Shown piece after piece: positions 35,899 to 43,980 of a stretch of DNA of 64,000 bases. Below the pieces are notes generated by a model. That model did no database searches. It worked only from the letters and a program-made list of their open reading frames with translations, and was not told the DNA's origin. The DNA lies in the NCBI RefSeq assembly GCF_009760405.1, contig NZ_WRPP01000003.1, positions 744,001-808,000 of the forward strand. Reading direction: 5' to 3'. Every line of letters starts with the position of its first letter. Position 1 is the first letter of the stretch. The stretch comes from Nocardia terrae (GTDB lineage: Bacteria; Actinomycetota; Actinomycetes; Mycobacteriales; Mycobacteriaceae). A program made the translations under genes and the position numbers.

Positions 35899-35928
35899 GA
35901 CGTCCGCCGGGGTCGCATGCCCCCGGCA

Positions 35929-37392
35929 TCACCTGGCGTCGCGGGGCAGCCGGACGGTGAAGGTGGTCCCCTCGCCCGGCGCGCTGGTCACCGACACCCG
36001 CCCGCCGTGCGCGGCGACCAGCGCCTGCACGATCGACAGTCCCAGTCCCGTGCCGCCGCTCTCCCGGCTGCGCGAGGCGTCGGCGCGATAGAAGCGTTCG
36101 AAGACCCGCTCGGCCTGTTCGGGATCCAGTCCGGGCCCGGTGTCGGCGACCTCGATGAGCACCTCGTCCTCGGCCGGGGTCAGCCGCACCGTCACCTCGG
36201 CGTCGGCGGGCGTGTGCACCAGCGCGTTGTTGATCAGATTGCCCAGCACCTGCCGCAGCCGCGTCTCGTCGCCGAGCATCTCCAGAGTGCCGGGCCCGGG
36301 CCGGATTTCGAGGTCGATCTTGCGTTCGGGCCCGTCCGCGCGCTGGGCCGCCGCCAGCGCCCGCGCGCTGTGCACGGCATCGCTGGCCAGCATGAGCAGG
36401 TCCAGGGGCCGCCGTTCCACGGGCCGTTGCGCGTCCAGCCGGGCCAGCATGAGCAGGTCCTCGATCAACAGCCCCATCCGCTTGGATTCGCGTTCGATGC
36501 GATCCATGAGCATCTCCGGATCGGTGATCGCGCCCTGCCGGTACAGCTCCGAGAAACCCTTGATGGTGGTCAGCGGCGTGCGCAGTTCGTGGCTGGCGTC
36601 GGCCACGAAGCGCCGCATCTGCGCCTCGGAGCGCCGCGCCGCCTCCTCGGAGGCCTCGGTGGCCGCGAAGGCCTGCTGGATCTGGGTCAGCATGGTGTTC
36701 AACGACTGGGAGAGGTGATCGACCTCGGTGTCGGTGCCGCGCACCGGAACTCGCTGATGCAGATCCCCGCCCGCGATGGCGGCCGCGGTCCGCTCGACCT
36801 CCCGCAACGGCCGCAGACTGCGCCGGATCACGATGCGCGCCACCGCGGCCAGCGCGGCCAGCACCAGCGCGCCGATCACCAACTGCAGCACGATCAGCTT
36901 GTCCAGCAGCGAATTCGTCTCGTCCATGCGCAATGCGATGGTGCTGGAGCCGTATTCGTTGACGGTCCGCAGCACCCGCCATTCCTCGGTCGAGGCGCCG
37001 ATCGAGCCCACGGTCCGCGGCCGGGTGCCGATATTCGCGGGCACCTCGGGCTGCTGCGCGCCCGCCGACAGGCTCAGCGTGATCTGCCCGGACGTGTCCT
37101 GCACCTGCACCCAGTACAGGTGCGGCGGCCGCTCGCGCCCGCGCACGGTGGGCAGCGGTTCGGGCCGTTGCGCGCCGGGCGCGGCCCAGCTGTGGGCGGC
37201 GTCGTAGAGCTGCCGATCGATGCGCTCCACCAGCACATTCCGCATGAGCGAGGTGACCGCGATGCCGGACACCAGCAGCCCGAACCCGACCAGCGAGACC
37301 AGCGCCAGCACCAGGGTGGTGCGCAACGGCACGGCCGCGAGCCGGTCCGCGACCTTTCCTCGAAAACTTCGCGCCGCCTCGGCCGCGTTCAC
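35929..37392 (-). CDS. phoR: Sensor histidine kinase PhoR
   Basis: A 487-residue sensor: helix 1 (about 24-46), an extracytoplasmic domain of about 115 residues, helix 2 (165-187), a HAMP region ending in LRPLREVERTAAAIAGGDL, then HisKA with His268 in FVADASHELRTPL, and an ATPase domain with NLINNALVH, ADTGPGL and SGGTGLGLSI. Synteny (HIT gene, phoR, phoP) and the partner regulator indicate mycobacterial-type PhoR, which responds to acid pH and chloride in M. tuberculosis. The start overlaps the phoP stop by 4 bp. Confidence 0.9.
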   Translation of the reverse strand: MNAAEAARSFRGKVADRLAAVPLRTTLVLALVSLVGFGLLVSGIAVTSLMRNVLVERIDRQLYDAAHSWAAPGAQRPEPLPTVRGRERPPHLYWVQVQDTSGQITLSLSAGAQQPEVPANIGTRPRTVGSIGASTEEWRVLRTVNEYGSSTIALRMDETNSLLDKLIVLQLVIGALVLAALAAVARIVIRRSLRPLREVERTAAAIAGGDLHQRVPVRGTDTEVDHLSQSLNTMLTQIQQAFAATEASEEAARRSEAQMRRFVADASHELRTPLTTIKGFSELYRQGAITDPEMLMDRIERESKRMGLLIEDLLMLARLDAQRPVERRPLDLLMLASDAVHSARALAAAQRADGPERKIDLEIRPGPGTLEMLGDETRLRQVLGNLINNALVHTPADAEVTVRLTPAEDEVLIEVADTGPGLDPEQAERVFERFYRADASRSRESGGTGLGLSIVQALVAAHGGRVSVTSAPGEGTTFTVRLPRDAR

Positions 37393-38126
37393 CCGGCCGC
37401 CGTCTTACCGCGCGGCTCCCGCATGACGTATCCGACCCCGCGCAGGGTGTGGATCAGCCGATCCGGCCCGGTGTCGACCTTCTTGCGCAGATAGGACACA
37501 TACGTTTCGACCACCCCGACCTCGCCGCCGAAGTCGTAGCGCCACACGTGATCCAGGATCCGCGGCTTGCTCAGCACCGTGCCCGCGTTGACCAGGAAGT
37601 ACCGCAGCAGCGTGAATTCGGTGGGCGACAGGGAAACCGGGTCCCCGGCCTTCCATACCTCATGGGTGTCGTCGTCGAGTTCGATATCGGCGAAGCGCAG
37701 CCGCGAGGACTTGGTCTCGGGCGCGGACCGTCCCGCGCGCCGCAGGATCACCCGCAGCCGCGCCACCACCTCTTCGAGGCTGAAGGGTTTGGTGACGTAA
37801 TCGTCGGCGCCGAGGGTCAATCCGGTGATCTTGTCGTCGACGTCGTCGCGCGCGGTCAGGAACAGCACGGGCGAGTCGATGCCGTCGGCCCGTAGCCGTC
37901 GCAGCAGCCCGAACCCGTCCATCCCCGGCATCATCACATCGATGATCAGCGCGTCGGGCCGGAAGGTCTTCGCCTTGTCCAGCCCTTCGGTGCCGCTGGC
38001 GGCACTGGCGACCTCGAACCCCTGATACCGGAGACTGACCGACAGCAGCTCGACGATCATCGGCTCGTCGTCCACGACGAGCACCCTCGCCTCGGGTTCA
38101 CGCGACTGCGCGGGCACACCTGTCAT
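37389..38126 (-). CDS. phoP: Response regulator PhoP
   Basis: A 245-residue OmpR-type regulator. The receiver has Asp63 as phosphorylation site in IIDVMMPGMDGFG. The DNA-binding half has VSLSPTEFTLLRYF, KPRILDHVWRYDFGGEVGVVETYVSYLRKK, and ends HTLRGVGYVMREPRG. It is near-identical in feel to M. tuberculosis PhoP, a regulator of envelope lipids, acid response and secretion. It is the first gene of the phoPR operon. A strong hairpin separates it from the upstream tRNA on the same strand. Confidence 0.93.
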   Translation of the reverse strand: MTGVPAQSREPEARVLVVDDEPMIVELLSVSLRYQGFEVASAASGTEGLDKAKTFRPDALIIDVMMPGMDGFGLLRRLRADGIDSPVLFLTARDDVDDKITGLTLGADDYVTKPFSLEEVVARLRVILRRAGRSAPETKSSRLRFADIELDDDTHEVWKAGDPVSLSPTEFTLLRYFLVNAGTVLSKPRILDHVWRYDFGGEVGVVETYVSYLRKKVDTGPDRLIHTLRGVGYVMREPRGKTAAG

Positions 38127-38201
38127 GAGGTCATATTCTGCGCCGCACCCGCGAGAACGCTGGCCCTTCCCTGGGAGTTTCCTGGGAACACCCGGAGAAA
38201 C

Positions 38202-38236
38202 GACGAACGCCGGTCGATGATCGACCGGCGTTCGTC
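38202..38236 (-). terminator. Strong hairpin between tRNA-Thr and phoP
   Basis: GACGAACGCCGGTCGA and its exact complement form a 16-bp stem with a 3-nt loop (TCA on the minus strand). It begins 5 bp after the mature 3' end of the tRNA, so it is the tRNA terminator. It also lies 76 bp upstream of phoP. Confidence 0.8.
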
Positions 38237-38241
38237 TGCCG

Positions 38242-38313
38242 AGCCCCCTGTCAGGATTGAACTGACGACCTTCGCTTTACAAGAGCGGTGCTCTACCACT
38301 GAGCTAAGGAGGC
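38242..38313 (-). tRNA. tRNA-Thr (anticodon TGT)
   Basis: Read on the minus strand: acceptor GCCTCCT pairs with AGGGGGC (one G-T wobble). The D arm is AGCTCAGTGGTAGAGC. The anticodon loop CTTGTAA gives anticodon TGT on a stem with CGCT/AGCG, and the T arm contains GTTCAATCC. The 3' CCA is not encoded. Confidence 0.95.
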
Positions 38314-38402
38314 GGAAAGCGGAGCCCATCATAACCGGGGTGGCCGGCTGCGCGGAAAAGCCGGCTTCCCGATCAGAACGATGCGGCGCGGCGGACCGGA
38401 GC

Positions 38403-38436
38403 GCGACCGGTGACGCTTGTGGCGTCGGCCGGTCGC
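38403..38436 (-). terminator. Terminator after the MbtH gene
   Basis: GCGACCGG...CCGGTCGC enclosing GACGC/GCGTC with a 5-nt loop, 43 bp beyond the mbtH-like stop. The stem is nearly continuous over 13 pairs. The rest of the 165-bp gap to the tRNA shows nothing else. Confidence 0.6.
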
Positions 38437-38478
38437 GGTCGGAAACCGTTCGCGCAGTATCGGACTAACCGCAGGGTG

Positions 38479-38721
38479 TCAGGACTGCGCCGCCTGACGT
38501 GCCGCGTCGTCCGCCGCCATGGCGTCACGCAGGCTCTTCGGCCGCATATCGGTCCAGTTTTTCTCGACATACTCGACGCACGCGGCGCGGGAGTCCTCGC
38601 CGAAAACGACTCGCCAACCCGCCGGAACCTCGGCGAAGGCCGGCCACAGGGAGTGCTGTTCCTCATCGTTGACCAGGACGAAGAACCGGCCGTCTTCGTC
38701 ATCGAAGGGATTGGTGCTCAT
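38479..38721 (-). CDS. MbtH-like protein, orphan
   Basis: An 80-residue MbtH-family protein: NPFDDEDGRFFVLVNDEEQHSLWP, then PAGWRVVFGEDSRAACVEYV and NWTDMRPKSLRDAM, containing the family's invariant Trp residues and the NxEx2HSLWP core. MbtH proteins bind and activate the adenylation domains of nonribosomal peptide synthetases. No synthetase gene lies within this window, so this copy must act on an enzyme encoded elsewhere. It is followed upstream by an alpha/beta hydrolase on the same strand, a combination also seen in NRPS clusters. Confidence 0.95.
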   Translation of the reverse strand: MSTNPFDDEDGRFFVLVNDEEQHSLWPAFAEVPAGWRVVFGEDSRAACVEYVEKNWTDMRPKSLRDAMAADDAARQAAQS

Positions 38722-38825
38722 TTCACCTCACTGGATACTGGCGCATGTGTACGGAGTACGTAGACGGATCGTCCAGCCACCGCAGTGATGGAACGAGCCC
38801 CCGACGTTGATTCGACCCTAGCAAG

Positions 38826-38854
38826 GCAGGTGTTACCGCTGGGCGGTTACCTGC
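38826..38854 (-). terminator. Imperfect hairpin after the alpha/beta hydrolase gene
   Basis: GCAGGT..TACCGC and GCGGTTACCTGC pair with a two-base bulge around a short loop, 23 bp beyond the hydrolase stop. It may end that transcript or be part of the mbtH promoter region. Confidence 0.35.
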
Positions 38855-38876
38855 ACTTCATTGAATGGCAGAGCAT

Positions 38877-39710
38877 TCAGGCCGCGAAGAATTCGAGCAG
38901 GATCTTGTTGACGGCCTCCGGCTGCTCGAGATATCCGAAGTGCCCGGCGTCGGGCACCTCCTGGTAGCGGGCACCCGGAATGATATCCGCGACTTCGCGC
39001 GAAAGGTAGGGCGGAATCATCCGGTCGTCGGCGAAGCCGATGGACAGGCACGGCACGGTGATGGCCCGGTAGGCGGCGGTGCGGTCGAAGTCGTGGTCCA
39101 TGCGGCGCTGGGCCCGCACGCCGGGTGTGGCCGGGCCGCCGGTGAATTCGAACAGGTCGAGCCAGTCCCGGGCGGTGTGCGGGTCGGCCAGGCTGGCCGG
39201 GCTCAGGTTCATCAGGGCGGTCATGGCGGCCTCGTACTTGGCGGGCAGCCGCACCCCGGAGTCGTCGATCTCGTGTTCGCCCAGCGAGAGCGTCTTCTGG
39301 AACTGGTCGAGCCGGGCGTGTCCGGCCATGAACACGGCCTTGCGCACCAGATCGGGCCGGGTCAGCGCGAGTTCCTGCGCGACGCGCGAGCCCATGGACT
39401 GGCCGACGACCAGAACCGGCCCCTCGTCCAGGAATTCGATGAGGGCGGCGGTGTCACGGACCAGGTCGTCGATGGTCATCCCGTCCGGGGCCTCGAAAGA
39501 CGGTGCGATACCGCGATTGTCGAAGGTGCAGACCCGGTATCCGGCCGCGACCAGCGCGGGCACCTGATGCAGTTCCCACACTCGGCCGCCGCTGCCGGTG
39601 CCCATGATCATGACGACCAGCGGCGCGGACCCCTTCACGTCGGTGCCCCGCGACCGGTCTCCCTTGACCTGGTAGTTCAGTGAGATTCCGTTCACCGTGG
39701 CCAACGGCAT
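38877..39710 (-). CDS. Alpha/beta hydrolase
   Basis: A 277-residue soluble hydrolase: MIMGTGSGGRVWE oxyanion segment, nucleophile elbow VGQSMGS, acid residue in IGFADDRMIP, and histidine in PDAGHFGYLEQPE. The ATG at 39710 has AAGGGA six bases upstream, favouring it over the ATG at 39725. It could be a lactonase, esterase or peroxidase-like enzyme; a type II thioesterase role for an NRPS is conceivable given the adjacent MbtH gene but the sequence does not show the classic GHSMG TEII motif. Confidence 0.8.
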   Translation of the reverse strand: MPLATVNGISLNYQVKGDRSRGTDVKGSAPLVVMIMGTGSGGRVWELHQVPALVAAGYRVCTFDNRGIAPSFEAPDGMTIDDLVRDTAALIEFLDEGPVLVVGQSMGSRVAQELALTRPDLVRKAVFMAGHARLDQFQKTLSLGEHEIDDSGVRLPAKYEAAMTALMNLSPASLADPHTARDWLDLFEFTGGPATPGVRAQRRMDHDFDRTAAYRAITVPCLSIGFADDRMIPPYLSREVADIIPGARYQEVPDAGHFGYLEQPEAVNKILLEFFAA

Positions 39711-39896
39711 GCTTGGTCCCTTCATCGGTTGATGCGACTCGTGCGTTCTCCACCGTATAGCTCCGGGCCCACGGAATGTTTCGGCCCTTGACCATTGCGA
39801 TTGAGGCTCGCAATACACGCACCCGGGAGTCCCGACTTTCCCGGCAGATACGATGGACTCCTCGCAACGAGCTGACTTCCCCGAGAGGACATCGAT

Positions 39897-40064
39897 ATGG
39901 CCGCGAAGACCGGCGCGAACGACATCGCGGACGACGACCTCGAACCGCTCGCCGACGAAACCGCTCGTCAGGCCCAGCGCGTGGTAGCCGCCTACGCCAC
40001 CGACGCCGACGAATGCCGGATGCTGCTGTCGATGCTGGGCATCGGTCCGACGCGAGGCGAATAG
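39897..40064 (+). CDS. Conserved 55-residue protein upstream of otsA (Rv3489-like)
   Basis: A short gene (MAAKTGANDIADDDLEPLAD at its start) with GAGAGGA about 8 bp before the ATG. It ends with a helix CRMLLSMLGIG. It stops 4 bp before the otsA GTG, so the two are almost certainly one operon. M. tuberculosis has a small uncharacterised ORF, Rv3489, in the same position before otsA, which supports a real and conserved gene. It is acidic at the start and probably helical; the function is unknown. Confidence 0.7.
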   Translation: MAAKTGANDIADDDLEPLADETARQAQRVVAAYATDADECRMLLSMLGIGPTRGE

Positions 40065-40068
40065 AACC

Positions 40069-41550
40069 GTGCAGCCGGACAGCTCCGGTTCCGGTTTCGT
40101 CGTCGTCGCGAACCGGCTTCCGGTCGACCTGGAGCGACTACCCGATGGCACCACCCGCTGGAAGCGCAGCCCCGGCGGTCTGGTGACCGCGCTGGAGCCG
40201 GTGCTGCGCAATAACAAGGGGGCGTGGGTCGGCTGGGCCGGCGTCCCGGACGTGGAGCTGGACCCGATCGTCGAGGACGGTCTGGAACTGCATCCGGTCC
40301 CGCTCTCCGGCGACGAGGTCGCCGACTACTACGAGGGCTTCTCCAACGGCACCCTGTGGCCGCTGTACCACGACGTGATCGTGCGCCCGGTGTACGACCG
40401 CCAGTGGTGGCAGGCCTATGTCCAGGTGAACCGGCGCTTCGCCGAGTACACCGCCAAGGTGGCCGCCGAGGGCGCGACGGTGTGGGTGCAGGACTACCAG
40501 CTGCAGCTGGTGCCCAAGATGCTGCGCATGCTGCGCCCGGATCTGACCATCGGCTTCTTCCTGCACATTCCGTTCCCGCCGGTGGAACTGTTCATGCAGA
40601 TGCCGTGGCGCACCGAGATCGTCGAGGGCCTGCTGGGCGCCGACCTGATCGGCTTCCACTTGCCCGGCGGCGCGCAGAACTTCCTGTACCTGGCCAGACG
40701 CCTTGCCGGACAGCCGACTTCACGCGGCAATGTGGGCGTGCGCTCGAAACTCGGTGTGGTGCAGGTGGGTTTCCGCACCGTCCGGGTCGGCGCGTTCCCG
40801 ATCTCCATCACCTCCACCGAACTCGACGAGTACTCGCGCCGCCGCAGCGTGCGTGAGCGGGCCGCGAAAATCCGTGCGGAACTGGGCAATCCGAAGACGA
40901 TCCTGCTGGGTGTGGATCGCCTGGACTACACCAAGGGCATCGACATCCGCCTGGCCGCGCTCGAGGAGCTGCTGCACGAGGGCCGGGTCAATCCCGAGGA
41001 CACGGTCATGGTGCAGCTGGCCACGCCGAGCCGGGAACGGGTCGAGTCGTACAAGCAGATGCGCGGCGATATCGAGCGCCAGGTGGGACGCATCAACGGC
41101 GAATTCTCCCGCGTCGGTTACCCGGTCGTGCACTACCTGCACCGGCCGATCCCGCGCGAGGAACTGGTCGCGTTCTTCGTGGCCGCCGACGTCATGGTGG
41201 TGACCCCGCTGCGCGACGGCATGAACCTGGTCGCCAAGGAGTACGTGGCCTGCCAGGGCGGCCTCAGCGGCGCCCTGGTGCTGTCCGAATTCACCGGTGC
41301 GGCAGCGGAATTGCGTCAGGCCTACCTGTGCAACCCGCACGACCTCGACAGCGTCAAGGACGCCCTGATGGGCGCCATCGACGACGACCGCGACACCCGC
41401 CGCCGCCGCATGCGCTCCCTGCGCCGCCAGGTCCTCACCCACGACGTCGACCGCTGGGCCCGCGCCTTCCTCGACGCCCTGGCCACCGACCGCGTCGCCG
41501 GCAGCGCCCTGCTCACCGACGACGACGTGGACCCGGACGTACGCCGCTGA
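40069..41550 (+). CDS. otsA: Alpha,alpha-trehalose-phosphate synthase
   Basis: A 493-residue GT20 glycosyltransferase that makes trehalose-6-phosphate from a nucleotide glucose and glucose-6-phosphate. Motifs: NRLPVDLE and SPGGLVTAL for sugar binding, WVQDYQLQLVP, LGVDRLDYTKGI, and TPLRDGMNLVAKEYVACQ. No trehalose-phosphate phosphatase gene is adjacent, as in mycobacteria where otsB is elsewhere. Trehalose carries mycolic acids in this group. GTG start close behind the 55-residue gene. Confidence 0.96.
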   Translation: MQPDSSGSGFVVVANRLPVDLERLPDGTTRWKRSPGGLVTALEPVLRNNKGAWVGWAGVPDVELDPIVEDGLELHPVPLSGDEVADYYEGFSNGTLWPLYHDVIVRPVYDRQWWQAYVQVNRRFAEYTAKVAAEGATVWVQDYQLQLVPKMLRMLRPDLTIGFFLHIPFPPVELFMQMPWRTEIVEGLLGADLIGFHLPGGAQNFLYLARRLAGQPTSRGNVGVRSKLGVVQVGFRTVRVGAFPISITSTELDEYSRRRSVRERAAKIRAELGNPKTILLGVDRLDYTKGIDIRLAALEELLHEGRVNPEDTVMVQLATPSRERVESYKQMRGDIERQVGRINGEFSRVGYPVVHYLHRPIPREELVAFFVAADVMVVTPLRDGMNLVAKEYVACQGGLSGALVLSEFTGAAAELRQAYLCNPHDLDSVKDALMGAIDDDRDTRRRRMRSLRRQVLTHDVDRWARAFLDALATDRVAGSALLTDDDVDPDVRR

Positions 41551-41553
41551 CCC

Positions 41554-42495
41554 TCACCCGAACTGGTAGGCGACGCCGGTGAGCCGCTCGGACTCGGCCC
41601 ACAGCCTCGCCGCCAGTTCGGGATCACGCGTCGCCGCACTGGCCTCGTTCGGCACCGGATACCCCTTGGTCGCGCCGATGGGCCCGTAGAAGTCCCCGCC
41701 CCGCACGCCCGGATCGGTCGCCGCGCGCAGCGTCGGCAACGCCCCCATCTCGACGCTCTGCATGAAGAAGCGGAACATCCACCGCACCGACGGCCGAGCC
41801 AGGAATGCCACCGCGGGGCCGAAATTCGAAGCGAAATCCGATTCAGCGGCCCCCGGATGCGCCAGCACCGAGATCAGCTCACCGCCGGTCCCGTTCAACC
41901 GCCGCTGCAACTCGTACGCGAACACCGCATCAGCCTGCTTCGACCGCGCGTAGGCGCGAAACCCCTTGTACTTCCGCCTCTCGTACGCCAGATCGTCCAC
42001 ATCGAGCCAGAGCCCCTTCTGCGCGGGCGCCCCACTGGTCACCGTCACCACCCGCCCGGCCGGTGCGGCCCGCACCAGATCCAGCATGAGCCCGGTGAAC
42101 GCAAACGGTCCCAAATAATTTGTCCCAAACGTCGTTTCGAACCCATCCACGGTCACCGACCGCTCCCGGCACAACGTCCCCGCATTGTTCACCAGCAGAT
42201 CGATCTGCCCGAACTCATCGTGCACCCGCACCGCAGCCTTGCGCACCGACTCCAGCGACGCCAGATCCAGTTCCACGAACGGCAATTCGGCCCCGGGTGC
42301 GGTCTGCCGAATGGATTCCGCTGCGGTCGCCGCCTTTTCAGCGTTCCGACAGGCCATCACCACCCGAGCCCCACGCTCCGCGAGCCGCCGCGCGGTCTCC
42401 AGCCCGAGCCCGCCACTGGCTCCGGTCACAATCGCGGTACGCCCGTTGAGATCCGGAATGTCGGCGGCGGTCCACGGCGTCGTCTTGCTACCCAC
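41554..42495 (-). CDS. Short-chain dehydrogenase/reductase
   Basis: A 313-residue classical/extended SDR. NAD(P) site TGASGGLGLETARRLAE, NNAG motif LLVNNAGTL, catalytic Ser in VTVTSGA and YxxxK in YARSKQAD. The ACRN stretch after the second strand suggests NADP preference and retinol-dehydrogenase/WW-type oxidoreductase similarity. Substrate unknown. It ends 3 bp from the convergent otsA and stands alone on its strand. Confidence 0.85.
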   Translation of the reverse strand: MGSKTTPWTAADIPDLNGRTAIVTGASGGLGLETARRLAERGARVVMACRNAEKAATAAESIRQTAPGAELPFVELDLASLESVRKAAVRVHDEFGQIDLLVNNAGTLCRERSVTVDGFETTFGTNYLGPFAFTGLMLDLVRAAPAGRVVTVTSGAPAQKGLWLDVDDLAYERRKYKGFRAYARSKQADAVFAYELQRRLNGTGGELISVLAHPGAAESDFASNFGPAVAFLARPSVRWMFRFFMQSVEMGALPTLRAATDPGVRGGDFYGPIGATKGYPVPNEASAATRDPELAARLWAESERLTGVAYQFG

Positions 42496-42601
42496 GGTGC
42501 GATCCTGACTTCAGAAATGCTGTATTTTCGTCAAGAAGCCTAGATCGATCGGTACGTTAGTACCAGTTCAGTTCCGCCGCCAGGCACCCCTCGAACACGC
42601 A

Positions 42602-42632
42602 AAGGGCGCACAGCTTTTCGCTGTGCGCCCTT
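42602..42632 (-). terminator. Terminator of the mce4-like operon
   Basis: A perfect 13-bp stem (AAGGGCGCACAGC against GCTGTGCGCCCTT) with a 5-nt loop, 29 bp after the last Mce-associated gene. The remaining bases up to the SDR start hold no other feature. Confidence 0.85.
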
Positions 42633-42661
42633 CGAATCGCCTGGCTTCGAGCCGGTCCCGC

Positions 42662-43150
42662 TCAGATCGTCTTGATGTCGGAGACCAACCAGCTGTCCTT
42701 GTGCTTGGTCAGCTTCACCTGCAAGCGGTCGCTGGCGAGGGTTTCCTTCCCCGAATCGGAGCTCGAGAAGCGCTGATCCGCGATCACCAGCACGGTCACG
42801 CTGTCGCGGGTCGAATCGATCACGCCGGTCGCCTGCACGATCGTCTGGACGTTGAGCTTCTTCTCCTTGGCCGCGGGGATGGCCTGCTCGTTGATCACCT
42901 GCATATAGGAATCGCGGTAGGCGCCGGACAACCGGTCGGCGACCTTCGGGAGCTCCTTTTCGGCGGAGTCGTAGTTGTAGGTGAAGAGGTCCTCGACCGT
43001 GTCCTGTGCGAAAGCGGCTGCGGAAGTGCGGTTTCGTTCAGCGGTACGGTCGGACCAGAAGCGGTCGGCGACGAGTGAGCCCACCACCACGGCGGCGACG
43101 AGCAGCACGCCGGCGGCGGCGATGACAATGGAACGCGCGTTGATTTTCAC
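42662..43150 (-). CDS. Mce-associated membrane protein, second
   Basis: A 162-residue protein: one membrane helix at residues 7-28, then an extracytoplasmic domain of about 130 residues with YNYDSAEKELPKVADRLSGAY, a hallmark of Mas (Mce-associated) proteins, whose fold resembles nuclear-transport-factor-2-like domains. Mas proteins are thought to stabilise or assist Mce complexes. GTG start overlapping the upstream stop by 4 bp. Last gene of the operon. Confidence 0.85.
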   Translation of the reverse strand: MKINARSIVIAAAGVLLVAAVVVGSLVADRFWSDRTAERNRTSAAAFAQDTVEDLFTYNYDSAEKELPKVADRLSGAYRDSYMQVINEQAIPAAKEKKLNVQTIVQATGVIDSTRDSVTVLVIADQRFSSSDSGKETLASDRLQVKLTKHKDSWLVSDIKTI

Positions 43151-43980
43151 GGCACCAGCTCCCAGGCCGAGGCGGTCACGGTGCCGTCGTGGCGGTTCAC
43201 GGTCACCCGGAAGCGGTAGTCCTTCTGCATCGGGCCGTTCGACGCCGCATTGGACACGGTCTGCTGGGCCAGCAGCAGCACCTTGGCCGAATCCGGGCCG
43301 TCGCTCTCGATGGCGGCGGAGATGATCTTGCCGGAGGACTGCACCTTCATCTGCTCGAAGACCTTCTTGTAGTCCTCTTTGTTGGCGGCGAGATCGTCCT
43401 TGAGGCCGCCACCCGCGACCGCGAACAAGCGGTCCAGATCCGGGCCGGCGGTGTCGGCCTTGACGGTCACCATGTCGAGGTACGCCTGCTTGGCGACCTG
43501 GATGTACTCCTGGCGTCGTGCGCTCAGATCATCGGCCCGGGGCTGGTGGTAGAGGTAGACCCCGCCCGAGCCGATCAGCACCAGCGTGGAGATCAGGGCG
43601 ACCACGGCGGCGATCGAACCCGACAACCCGAGCGCGGCCCGCGCCCGCTGGAACCGCGACTTCGGTTCGCCGCCTTCGGATTCGGCCGTCTCCTCGACGT
43701 CCGAATCCGGCGCATCCTCGATCACCGCGACCACGAATTCCGGCTCGGCGGTGGCGGATTCGGCCGCGACGGGCGCGACCTCCTCGACCGTCTCCACCGT
43801 GTCGGCCTTCGGCTCCACCGCATCGGCCTTCGGCTGGGCGGCGACCGCCGGTTCCGGGCTCACCGCGGCGACCGAGGTCTCGAGGACCTCGATGCGCACA
43901 TGATCATCCTCGACGGGCGGTCCCGCCTGCCGGACGACGCGTCGCCGCGTGCGATTTCGAGTTGCTGGGGTTTCGCTCAT
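43147..43980 (-). CDS. Mce-associated membrane protein with acidic cytosolic domain
   Basis: A 277-residue protein. The first 120 residues are cytosolic: a basic start (RNRTRRRVVRQAG), then Ala/Val/Glu-rich low-complexity sequence including a repeated KADAVEPKADTVE. A membrane helix (about 137-158) leads to an outside Mas domain with ARRQEYIQVAKQAYLDMVT and FEQMKVQSSGKIISAAIES. It is the first of two Mas proteins following mceF. The acidic tail could contact cytosolic partners of the transporter; that is inference. Confidence 0.85.
   Translation of the reverse strand: MSETPATRNRTRRRVVRQAGPPVEDDHVRIEVLETSVAAVSPEPAVAAQPKADAVEPKADTVETVEEVAPVAAESATAEPEFVVAVIEDAPDSDVEETAESEGGEPKSRFQRARAALGLSGSIAAVVALISTLVLIGSGGVYLYHQPRADDLSARRQEYIQVAKQAYLDMVTVKADTAGPDLDRLFAVAGGGLKDDLAANKEDYKKVFEQMKVQSSGKIISAAIESDGPDSAKVLLLAQQTVSNAASNGPMQKDYRFRVTVNRHDGTVTASAWELVP

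Noticed and set aside
35917..37494. 525-codon open frame on the plus strand
   Set aside because: Antisense to phoR; no recognisable domain.
38722..38876. IdeR iron box before the MbtH gene
   Set aside because: No sequence close to the TTAGGTTAGGCTAACCTAA pattern is present; the visible dyad is better read as a hairpin after the hydrolase gene.
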